Positions 1-5,453 of a stretch of DNA of 5,473 bases are shown piece after piece. Numbering within the stretch: position 1 is the stretch's first letter; each line of letters begins with the position of its first letter. The translations under genes and the position numbers were made by a program. The notes below the pieces were generated by a model, which was given only the letters and a program-made list of their open reading frames with translations, had not been told where the DNA came from and ran no database searches. Source of the stretch: Bacteroidales bacterium UBA7574 (GTDB taxonomy: Bacteria > Bacteroidota > Bacteroidia > Bacteroidales > Paludibacteraceae); the NCBI GenBank assembly GCA_002479035.1, contig DLLA01000089.1, positions 1-5,473 of the forward strand, written 5' to 3'.

Positions 1-38
1 CAGAAATCCAATACACGTTTGAAGCAATGTCTGTACAT
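1..38 (-). CDS. Start of a probable initiating sugar transferase (WcaJ/PglC type), cut by window edge
   Basis: Only the first 12 codons are present, starting at the ATG at 38-36 and running off the left edge. They read M-Y-R-H-C-F-K-R-V-L-D-F. This matches the usual opening of bacterial polyprenyl-phosphate sugar-1-phosphate transferases, where a short basic stretch (F-K-R-x-L-D) precedes the membrane segment. Such enzymes move a sugar phosphate from a nucleotide sugar to undecaprenyl phosphate at the inner membrane and so begin capsule, O-antigen or glycoprotein glycan assembly. The start lies 18 bp after the stop of the upstream acyltransferase gene, in the same direction, as expected for an operon. 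Pairing of such a transferase with a PglD-like acyltransferase is common in glycan loci. The membrane segment and catalytic region lie outside the window, so the call rests on a very short match plus context. Confidence 0.6.
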   Translation of the reverse strand, partial: MYRHCFKRVLDF

Positions 39-56
39 CTATATTGCGTCTTTGTT

Positions 57-485
57 TTACTCGTTTGTGTCGTTTATGATTTGTCCGTTGTACACTTTGA
101 TGCCAGTCTTGATTACTTTGGCAGGATTACCAACGGCGATGCAATTATCAGGAATATCCTTTGTAACCACGCTACCCCCCCCTATAATTACCTGATTACC
201 AATGTGCAAGCCTGGCATAATGATAGCATTGATACCGATAACACAGTCATTGCCGATGTACGTGTCTGCTTTCAGGTGTCGGCAGTGGTCGTGCGCCATA
301 ACAAAGGCTCCGTTCAATATCCATGTTCTATCACCAATATGAATACCACGCGGGTTGATACTTTTGTCCAAGTGGGCACGATAGGCGATGCGCACACCCT
401 TGCCAAGCGACATCTTGTACATGGTGCGTAAGTAGGCGGGGTAGGCATTGGTCGCAATAGTCCAAAGTCTGCTACGAAGGCTCAT
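57..485 (-). CDS. Left-handed beta-helix (hexapeptide repeat) acyltransferase, 142 aa
   Basis: This is a small acyltransferase of the hexapeptide-repeat superfamily, related to WcaF/maltose O-acetyltransferase-type enzymes, which transfer an acetyl or other acyl group to a sugar hydroxyl or amine. Isoleucine/valine-rich hexapeptide turns run from about residue 48 to 108 (I-H-I-G-D, Y-I-G-N-D, I-G-I-N-A-I-I, L-H-I-G-N, I-I-G-G-G-S-V-V). The motif A-H-D-H at residues 64-67 supplies the likely catalytic histidine. The family's closing signature V-G-N-P-A-K-V-I is at 118-125. The ATG at 485 is preferred because it sits 7 bp after the stop of the dehydrogenase gene; the open frame continues back to a GTG at 662, but that stretch lies wholly inside the dehydrogenase and does not resemble the family. 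The donor could be acetyl-CoA or the acyl-ACP made by the upstream genes; the sequence does not decide this. Confidence 0.85.
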   Translation of the reverse strand: MSLRSRLWTIATNAYPAYLRTMYKMSLGKGVRIAYRAHLDKSINPRGIHIGDRTWILNGAFVMAHDHCRHLKADTYIGNDCVIGINAIIMPGLHIGNQVIIGGGSVVTKDIPDNCIAVGNPAKVIKTGIKVYNGQIINDTNE

Positions 486-492
486 AGTTCTG

Positions 493-1245
493 TCATTGTA
501 GAGTGAATCCGCCGTCAATGATGAGATTAGAGCCCGTGGTATATGTACTTGCGTCAGAAAGCAGGTATATGATATAGTAGGCAATCTCTTCAGGATTGGC
601 GTAACGTTTAAGCGGGTATAAACGGATATTTGCTTCCACTTCTTCCTGCGAGATATTATCACGTTGTATGAGTGGCGTATTTACACGTGCAGGAGAAACA
701 CAATTGACTCGGATACCTCGCGGGGCTAACTCCAACGCCTGACTGCGCACGGAACCCATAATGGCTCCCTTGGAAGCAGAATACATGGAGTTCCCTATAT
801 GCCCGCAGACAGTCCCGTCAATGGATGTCATATAAACGATAGAAGCGTTCCTATTGATTTTCTTGCTCTTAATAATGCTCTGAGTCAGCAGGACAGGAGC
901 AAAGAAATTGATATCCATAATACGTCGAAGTTCCGTGCTATTGCAGAACTTGAAAGGCAATGTAATGCCCACGCCTGCACAATTAACCAAACCGTCCAAC
1001 GCAGTGATTGTGCTGCATATATGCTCTACGGCTGTTTGTTGGGTGAGGTCGGCGGTGATATAAGTGTGCTGTCGGGCACTCAACAGAGTCAGTGTCTCTT
1101 GCAGGCGTTCTTCATTGATATCCACTAAGATGAGAGTGGCTCCTAATTTGTCAGCCTCTACTGCAACGCAGCGCCCTATTCCGGAAGCAGCACCTGTGAC
1201 CAAGACAGTCTTTCCTGTCAGGGAAAAAGGATTATAGTTGTTCAT
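493..1245 (-). CDS. FabG-like short-chain dehydrogenase/reductase, 250 aa
   Basis: This is a classical SDR of normal length. It has the Rossmann cofactor motif T-G-A-A-S-G-I-G at residues 17-24, N-C-A-G at 88-91, Asn113 in D-I-N, Ser141, and the active-site Tyr155-x-x-x-Lys159 (Y-S-A-S-K). The late P-A-R-V-N-T-P at 185-191 and the C-terminal I-I-D-G-G also fit. Asp42 at the end of the second strand (L-I-L-V-D-I-N) usually indicates NAD(H) rather than NADP(H), unlike most housekeeping FabG enzymes. Set after the KAS III gene, its likely task is to reduce a 3-ketoacyl-ACP to the 3-hydroxyacyl form; a sugar dehydrogenase is the main alternative. The ATG at 1245 lies 14 bp inside the end of the KAS III gene, suggesting coupled translation. 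A longer frame back to a TTG at 1332 is contained in KAS III and was not used. Confidence 0.9.
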   Translation of the reverse strand: MNNYNPFSLTGKTVLVTGAASGIGRCVAVEADKLGATLILVDINEERLQETLTLLSARQHTYITADLTQQTAVEHICSTITALDGLVNCAGVGITLPFKFCNSTELRRIMDINFFAPVLLTQSIIKSKKINRNASIVYMTSIDGTVCGHIGNSMYSASKGAIMGSVRSQALELAPRGIRVNCVSPARVNTPLIQRDNISQEEVEANIRLYPLKRYANPEEIAYYIIYLLSDASTYTTGSNLIIDGGFTLQ

Positions 1246-2299
1246 AAGAGAGATGTTCAATACATTTGACGGGCTGTTGATGTATAAGTACGCTTCCCCA
1301 CGATAATCCCACGCCGAAAGCGGTTGCCACAATAGTACTTGCTTGTTTGGTCAGATTGTACGGCTGACAGGCAGTGGTGATAGTAAGGGGGATGGTAACA
1401 CAACTGGTGTTGCCATAGTCCTTGAGACAATAAGGAACTTTGCTTTCCGGAATGTTGAGTTTCTTGCGAATCTTTTCGTTGAGATAGTGATTAGCTTGGT
1501 GGAAGAGAAAAAGGTCAATATCTTCGGTGCAATGCCCTGTCTTATCCAAAAGTTGCTGTGTAACTGCAGGACCCCGTTTGATTCCAAATTGGAAAACTGC
1601 CAATCCATCCATATTCGTGTCTAATGCAGTACGCGTGATGCCATGTTCTATTTCTACGGGCTGCAGTGATTGCTCTGTAACGGGATTGCGTGCTCCTCCA
1701 TCGGGAATAATGATGGATTTATATGCGGTACCGTCGGTCTCCAAGATAAACTGCATAGGCTGTGCGTCAGTGTCAAACTCTATCGCAGTAGCAGAACCCG
1801 CATCTCCGAAGAGCGGCCATGCTGTCTTATCAAGCGGGTTTTTGAACTTGGTGGGGGTATCTCCGACCAACAATAATCCGCGGCGCATTTTTCCTGCGGA
1901 GAGCAATGAGGATATGACGCTTAACCCATATATCCATCCCGGACATCCGTAACTGATATCCAAGGCAAAGCACGTAGCGGGTAATCCTAACCTGCCTTGC
2001 AGGATACACGATGTGGCAGGTAACTTGTAATCGGGAGTCTGACTTACAAATATCAAACAGTCGATGCTGTCTTTCTCCCATTGCAGTTGTTGCAGCAGAT
2101 GTTGTGCGGATTGGTAGCACAAGTCCCCCGCTGTGGTATCTTTACCTGCAATGTGCCGGCGTTCTATACCCGTGGATGCGATTACTTTTTCAGCCTCTCC
2201 CTCTCCAAATAAAGGATAGGAAATGTTCTCTTCTATACGAGAAGGCGTAGTGGTTACCACTCCGCGAACAGCGATATTGTCAATTGAGAAAAAAGCCAT
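1232..2299 (-). CDS. 3-oxoacyl-ACP synthase III (FabH-like condensing enzyme), 355 aa
   Basis: This is a thiolase-fold KAS III. The catalytic triad is complete: Cys119 in S-Y-G-C-P-G, His267 in L-F-H-Q-A-N and Asn297 in Y-G-N-T-S. The C-terminal glycine loop G-V-G-L-S-W-G-S is at 329-336, and F-G-D-A-G is at 164-168. KAS III enzymes join a primer acyl group to malonyl-ACP by decarboxylative condensation, giving a 3-ketoacyl-ACP. Asn rather than Asp in the triad favours true condensation over the acyl-transfer role of CerJ-type relatives. Aligned from memory with E. coli FabH, the CoA-binding Trp32 and Arg36 correspond to Lys38 and Ser42, and Arg151 to Lys158, so an ACP-bound primer is plausible. 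Phe87, which caps the primer pocket, corresponds to Leu93, which may admit a larger acyl group. The gene begins 10 bp after the ligase and overlaps the dehydrogenase. A housekeeping role is unlikely given the setting. Confidence 0.92.
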   Translation of the reverse strand: MAFFSIDNIAVRGVVTTTPSRIEENISYPLFGEGEAEKVIASTGIERRHIAGKDTTAGDLCYQSAQHLLQQLQWEKDSIDCLIFVSQTPDYKLPATSCILQGRLGLPATCFALDISYGCPGWIYGLSVISSLLSAGKMRRGLLLVGDTPTKFKNPLDKTAWPLFGDAGSATAIEFDTDAQPMQFILETDGTAYKSIIIPDGGARNPVTEQSLQPVEIEHGITRTALDTNMDGLAVFQFGIKRGPAVTQQLLDKTGHCTEDIDLFLFHQANHYLNEKIRKKLNIPESKVPYCLKDYGNTSCVTIPLTITTACQPYNLTKQASTIVATAFGVGLSWGSVLIHQQPVKCIEHLSYEQL

Positions 2300-2309
2300 A
2301 GTATGTTCT

Positions 2310-3716
2310 TTATACGTTGGATAACGAGTTGTATAATATCTTTCCCGACGGAGAGTGTGGAATGGTGTCTATATGTCGTACTTCGAATGCGGCTCTTTGC
2401 AAGTGGGTGGCGGAACTCAAGTAAGCGAGTATTTCACTCAGTATATCACCATTTGCCGTGGTGTATATAATCATTCTGTTATCGGTTCCTACACAAGCGA
2501 AATCGTATTCAAAGTGTCCTAACAGGAGGTTCTCGGTATAGTCGAGGCTGACACGATTGCCATATAATTTGAGAAAACGCTTGAGCCTTCCGACAATATA
2601 GTAGTAGCCATCGGCATCTTGATAGGCAATGTCGCCGGTATGCAGGATGCCTTGATTCTCATCTCCGAGGAACAAGTCTTGCTTGCAAGAGGCATAACCC
2701 AAACTGACATTGGCACCCTGATATACCAACTCCCCCTCTGTATTGGGAGAGGTAATTCTTTGCCGGTCGTCTTCTATCCAGAACTTTCCTCCGGGGATAG
2801 CAATTCCCACACTGCCGAGTTTTTCCAACGTCTTATCAGGCGGCAGGTAACTCATACGTGCCGTTGCTTCGGTTTGTCCGTACATTACGACAAATCGTTT
2901 ACCTTGTTGTGCGGCATTGGAAGAGAAATACTCTATCAGTTCGTTGCTGAGTTTTCCTCCTGCTTGGGTCAGTGTTTTCAGGCAGGGGAGACTGAAACGG
3001 AAGAACTTCAGTTTTTTGAGTATTTCGTAAGTATATGGTACGCCTGCGAAAGAGGTTGCATTTTCCGTTGCTGCAAAATCCCAAAAGGAACGTTCGATGT
3101 ATGAATCCGTTGTGAGCAGGAGAGCGGCTCCCTTTAACAGATGGCTGTTGACCACCGACAAACCATACGAATAGTACATAGGAAGCGATGTAACGGGTCG
3201 CTCTTGGTTATCGATGTGCAAGTATTCGCAGATAGACAGAGCATTGCTCAGAAGATTCCGTTCGGACAGACGTACCAACTTAGGCGAGCCTGTAGAACCA
3301 GACGTGGTCAGCAATACCGCCAAGTCAGCAGGAAGTCCGTTGGTTCCATTCTCTGTTTGTAAGAGACAATAGTTGTGGCTTTTGTACAGCCCTGTGTATT
3401 GTGGCTGCAGGGAGGTGATATGCGTACTATCGGCAGGCAACCAGATATGCACGGGTTGATAGCATCCTATAAGCGTTTGCAGTAATTCGTAAGAGATACC
3501 GGCATTGAGCAGCAAACATACTTCGTGGGATTGCAAGGAAGCCACGTAGCCCAACAAAGAGCCTACCGTGTTTTCGCAAAGGATGAAGGACAGGTTGCCT
3601 GAATGAAGATAACGGCGCAATGTGTCAGCCTCCTGCTGCAATTGAAGGTAGGTCAGACGTTCCCCTTGCGGTGTTATACAAGCGACGTGGTCATAATATG
3701 CCGAGAAATCAAACAT
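2310..3716 (-). CDS. AMP-forming acyl-ACP ligase (acyl-adenylate synthetase), 468 aa
   Basis: This is an ANL-superfamily enzyme that activates a carboxylate with ATP as an acyl-adenylate and passes it to a phosphopantetheine thiol. The phosphate loop T-T-S-G-S-T-G-S-P-K is at residues 137-146, Y-G-Q-T-E-A at 279-284, G-E-L at 328-330, and H-T-G-D with the ribose-binding Asp362 at 359-362. The hinge region G-R-L-K-R-F-L-K is at 376-383, and the C-terminal catalytic lysine is Lys459 in S-P-S-G-K-I. All core motifs are intact. At 468 residues it is slightly short for the family (roughly 500-550), mainly through compact loops. The ATG at 3716 overlaps the end of the preceding ACP gene by 8 bp; this tight ligase-ACP link favours ACP rather than CoA as acceptor. 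The region around L-P-M-Y-Y-S-Y-G-L (178-186) resembles acyl ligases more than amino-acid adenylation domains. The substrate cannot be read from the sequence. Confidence 0.88.
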   Translation of the reverse strand: MFDFSAYYDHVACITPQGERLTYLQLQQEADTLRRYLHSGNLSFILCENTVGSLLGYVASLQSHEVCLLLNAGISYELLQTLIGCYQPVHIWLPADSTHITSLQPQYTGLYKSHNYCLLQTENGTNGLPADLAVLLTTSGSTGSPKLVRLSERNLLSNALSICEYLHIDNQERPVTSLPMYYSYGLSVVNSHLLKGAALLLTTDSYIERSFWDFAATENATSFAGVPYTYEILKKLKFFRFSLPCLKTLTQAGGKLSNELIEYFSSNAAQQGKRFVVMYGQTEATARMSYLPPDKTLEKLGSVGIAIPGGKFWIEDDRQRITSPNTEGELVYQGANVSLGYASCKQDLFLGDENQGILHTGDIAYQDADGYYYIVGRLKRFLKLYGNRVSLDYTENLLLGHFEYDFACVGTDNRMIIYTTANGDILSEILAYLSSATHLQRAAFEVRHIDTIPHSPSGKILYNSLSNV

Positions 3717-3960
3717 TGAAAGGTATGTTATACTTCTGAGCCAAGATTTCTTTTCCTTTTGTGTAACTGCTGAAATTGAACATATCCTCGGGTTCCATAT
3801 CTATATTGAAAGCCTCTTCAATGGCAGCAATAAGATTGATATGTCCTACGGAGTTCCATTGCTCGCTTACTTTCATTTGGAGAACAGGGAGTTGGTGTTC
3901 GTCCTCCACGCCAAAACAGTCACAGAAGATACGGTTATATGTTGCCAGATTATTATTCAT
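3709..3960 (-). CDS. Acyl carrier protein, second copy (83 aa)
   Basis: This is a small acidic carrier protein of typical ACP length. The phosphopantetheine attachment serine is most likely Ser37 in Q-W-N-S-V-G-H-I-N-L, a variant of the usual D-S-L with Asn before and Val after the serine. The pattern W-x-S-V-G-H is familiar from stand-alone carrier proteins in glycan and polyketide clusters rather than from the fatty-acid AcpP. The following I-A-A-I-E-E-A-F-N-I and the P-E-D-M-F segment fit helices II and III. Two cysteines (13 and 15) near the N-terminus are unusual but may have no role. The gene starts 5 bp after the other ACP and overlaps the ligase by 8 bp, so it is the closest candidate for the ligase's partner. 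Which of the two carriers is loaded first is not known. Confidence 0.85.
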   Translation of the reverse strand: MNNNLATYNRIFCDCFGVEDEHQLPVLQMKVSEQWNSVGHINLIAAIEEAFNIDMEPEDMFNFSSYTKGKEILAQKYNIPFNV

Positions 3961-3965
3961 AGCAC

Positions 3966-4190
3966 TTATTGAATCTTGTCGTACAATTCTTGAATAGTCT
4001 GCGCCTGACGCATTGCATCAGCGGTAATGTCTGCGTGCAAATCTTCGTCTATCATGGACAAAACAGACAATGCGACCAGTGAACTCCATTCTTTGAGTTC
4101 ACGGAAACGTGTTTCCGGTGTGAGCGGTTGTGCGGGAACATCATCGAATTGGTCGGTGAACAGTTGGATAAATTCTTCTATTGTAACCAT
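3966..4190 (-). CDS. Acyl carrier protein, first copy (74 aa)
   Basis: This is a small acidic carrier protein with the expected four-helix ACP pattern. The attachment site is probably Ser37 in E-W-S-S-L-V-A-L, where Ser36 replaces the usual Asp of D-S-L. The downstream helix S-V-L-S-M-I-D-E-D-L (residues 42-51) and the T-I-Q-E-L-Y-D closing helix match the family. It differs strongly from the neighbouring ACP and so is not a recent duplicate. It begins 20 bp after the PglD-like gene, behind an A-rich stretch without a Shine-Dalgarno sequence, as is normal in Bacteroidetes, and ends 5 bp before the second ACP. It probably carries the growing acyl group or the malonyl extender for the KAS III; that division of labour is inference. 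Confidence 0.87.
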   Translation of the reverse strand: MVTIEEFIQLFTDQFDDVPAQPLTPETRFRELKEWSSLVALSVLSMIDEDLHADITADAMRQAQTIQELYDKIQ

Positions 4191-4210
4191 AGTTGTTGTT
4201 TTATTGTGAT

Positions 4211-4867
4211 TTACAGTTCTACTTTTTTTGCAGGATTGCCTATGTACAGGGCATTGTCTTTCGTTTTATGGAGGATGACACTGCCTGCACCAATGGTAGT
4301 ATTATTCCCGATATGTACGCCTTGGATGACAATGGAGCCTACCCCTAAAAAGTTCAAGTCTCCTATTCGGGTATCTCCGCTAATGCGTGTAGCGGTCATA
4401 CATGTATTGAAGTTGCCTATCCGTGCATCATGCCCTACGGAACAGCGGTTGTTGAAGATATTGAAATCGCCCAATTGGACATGGCAACTCATCGTAGTGA
4501 AACTGCATATTATATTGCCTTTCCCCATAGAGAAGTTGTCTTTGTCCAATATCTGTGCGTCGGGTCCGATGATATTTGGAAATACAATGAGCGGGTTGGA
4601 AATCTTTTCATATACACGCTTCAGCAGGGCGGGTTTGCCTAATGCCAAAATCACGTTCAGCGGTTTGTCGTACGTATTCAGAAAAGAACAATCGCCCAAT
4701 ATCGCCCCATATTCATTGCGTGAGCCGACCGGATGTTTCGCCAAATCGTCATCTATAAATCCAAGGAGATTCCACGCAGGTTCGATTGCGTTTTGCCGTT
4801 TGAGCAAAGATGCCATTTCGCGTCCAAAGCCACCGGCACCATATATTACGATATCATTCGTTGTCAT
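4211..4867 (-). CDS. PglD/NeuD-type sugar O/N-acyltransferase, 218 aa
   Basis: This two-domain enzyme has an N-terminal Rossmann-like nucleotide-sugar-binding domain, beginning I-V-I-Y-G-A-G-G-F-G-R at residues 6-16, followed by a left-handed beta-helix domain from about residue 98 to the end. His146 in S-V-G-H-D-A is at the position of the catalytic base in PglD. The C-terminal turns I-G-A-G-S-V and I-G-N-P-A-K close the helix. The length matches PglD/NeuD proteins (about 195-220). Known members acetylate UDP-4-amino sugars (PglD) or sialic acid (NeuD); here a longer acyl group from the ACP system is possible. It is the first gene of the operon. The ATG at 4867 is chosen over a TTG at 4897 because that TTG falls inside the predicted promoter's -7 element and so would lie upstream of the transcript start; it also puts the glycine-rich loop at the usual N-terminal distance. 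Confidence 0.88.
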   Translation of the reverse strand: MTTNDIVIYGAGGFGREMASLLKRQNAIEPAWNLLGFIDDDLAKHPVGSRNEYGAILGDCSFLNTYDKPLNVILALGKPALLKRVYEKISNPLIVFPNIIGPDAQILDKDNFSMGKGNIICSFTTMSCHVQLGDFNIFNNRCSVGHDARIGNFNTCMTATRISGDTRIGDLNFLGVGSIVIQGVHIGNNTTIGAGSVILHKTKDNALYIGNPAKKVEL

Positions 4868-4894
4868 TTTCAATGTCTCATACAAATTGGGCTG

Positions 4895-4926
4895 CAAAGT
4901 TACAAAAAATGCTTTAACTATACAAA
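4895..4926 (-). promoter_or_regulatory. Bacteroidetes-type sigma(ABfr) promoter of the acyl/glycan operon
   Basis: On the minus strand the -33 element TTTG is at 4926-4923. It is followed after exactly 20 bp by TAACTTTG at 4902-4895, an exact fit to the Bacteroides -7 consensus TAnnTTTG. Known spacing is about 19-21 bp. Transcription should start near 4888-4891, giving a leader of roughly 20-24 nt before the ATG at 4867. The flanking DNA is A/T-rich. The seven downstream genes show no other gap large enough for a clear promoter, so this is probably the main one for them. No inverted repeats typical of invertible Bacteroides capsule promoters were seen flanking it. Confidence 0.75.
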
Positions 4927-4984
4927 GGAGTATATACTAATTATCTGTTAATCTGTGTGATATTGTTGCAGGCAACAGGTAATG

Positions 4985-5014
4985 ACCGCGTGGCAGGTTG
5001 TCAAGCGGCGCGGT
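4985..5014 (-). terminator. Weak inverted repeat after the 139-aa gene, possible terminator
   Basis: Directly after the TAA stop at 5015, ACCGCG and CGCGGT form a 6-bp perfect stem around an 18-nt loop. It lacks the following T-run of an intrinsic terminator, so its function is uncertain. A second short palindrome (TGTTGC/GCAACA, 4964-4977) lies just beyond it in the same gap. Together they might mark the end of the upstream transcript before the operon promoter, but both are short enough to arise by chance. Confidence 0.25.
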
Positions 5015-5434
5015 TTACACGTTTTGAGCGTCGTTTTGGAGTTGACGGAGGATGGCGGCACGTGTGTACGCCCAGAGTTGGGTATATACTTTGCGTCGTC
5101 CTGTGGCAGGGTCTTGTGGGCTTTCGGGGTCGGCGTAGTGCAACTGGTTGTTGAAGCGTTGTTCCCAGACGGCTCGCGTTTCGGGGTTGTTGAGTTGCTC
5201 GGATGTGAGACGGCATGCTTCCCGAAAGCGGTTAATCTTTTCGAGTTCGGCACCGCATGGCGGGTTCTTCTTCCAGTCGCGGGGTTTGGTGATAATATAC
5301 GCCTCTTGGGGACCGCAGGAAATAGCACGTTTGCTGGTGACTTGCGGGGTTTTGCGGCGGAAGATGATGTTGGAGTTTTTGCTGAGTTTGCCGTGCAAAG
5401 ACTCAAGGGTGGGTTCTAAAATGGTTTTTGCCAT
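5015..5434 (-). CDS. Conserved-looking hypothetical protein, 139 aa
   Basis: I do not recognise a named family. The protein is basic and apparently cytoplasmic, with no signal peptide or membrane segment. An N-terminal region (1-60) is rich in Lys, Arg and Ser and contains G-K-L-S-K-N-S and K-P-R-D-W-K-K-N-P-P. A middle section (about 62-100) is charged and probably helical. A linker D-P-A-T-G-R-R-K at 108-115 leads to a last helix (about 117-136) rich in Gln, Ala and Arg. Its ordered mix of residues, compared with the low-complexity readings of the other frames, supports this as the true frame. The ATG at 5434 is directly preceded by CCTCCT, so no Shine-Dalgarno site exists. DNA here looks somewhat richer in G+C (34 of 60 in 5041-5100) than a sample of the operon (29 of 60 in 4321-4380). 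It shares the strand with the operon but is separated from it by 147 bp with its own promoter; a link to glycan synthesis is not evident. Confidence 0.7.
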   Translation of the reverse strand: MAKTILEPTLESLHGKLSKNSNIIFRRKTPQVTSKRAISCGPQEAYIITKPRDWKKNPPCGAELEKINRFREACRLTSEQLNNPETRAVWEQRFNNQLHYADPESPQDPATGRRKVYTQLWAYTRAAILRQLQNDAQNV

Positions 5435-5453
5435 AGGAGGAAATGATATAATA

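Noticed and set aside
27..431. Plus-strand open frame of 134 codons
   Set aside because: It mirrors the beta-helix acyltransferase on the minus strand, whose hexapeptide pattern and conserved ending are clear; the plus reading has no recognisable domain.
486..662. Longer N-terminus for the 142-aa acyltransferase from a GTG at 662
   Set aside because: The extra 59 residues lie entirely within the dehydrogenase coding region and look unlike the family; the ATG at 485 sits 7 bp after that gene's stop.
1246..1332. Longer N-terminus for the dehydrogenase from a TTG at 1332
   Set aside because: It lies inside the KAS III gene, and the normal SDR spacing to the glycine motif is met from the ATG at 1245.
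4128..4940. Plus-strand open frame of 270 codons opposite the PglD-like gene
   Set aside because: It is a shadow of the well-supported minus-strand acyltransferase and ACP, and it also crosses the minus-strand promoter; no family resemblance.
4964..4977. TGTTGC/GCAACA palindrome as an operator or terminator
   Set aside because: Six base pairs around two central bases, no T-run and no second copy near the promoter; too short to support.
4868..5014. Invertible promoter as in Bacteroides capsule loci
   Set aside because: No matching inverted repeats flank the promoter within the visible sequence, and no recombinase gene is present.
4982..5419. Plus-strand 145-codon frame and minus-strand 152-codon frame over the 139-aa gene
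   Set aside because: Both have skewed, low-complexity composition typical of shadow frames; the 139-aa frame has a more natural protein composition. Confidence is moderate because no family was recognised.
5435..5440. AGGAGG on the plus strand as a ribosome binding site
   Set aside because: The ATG after it is only two bases away and its frame stops after two codons, so it starts no gene.
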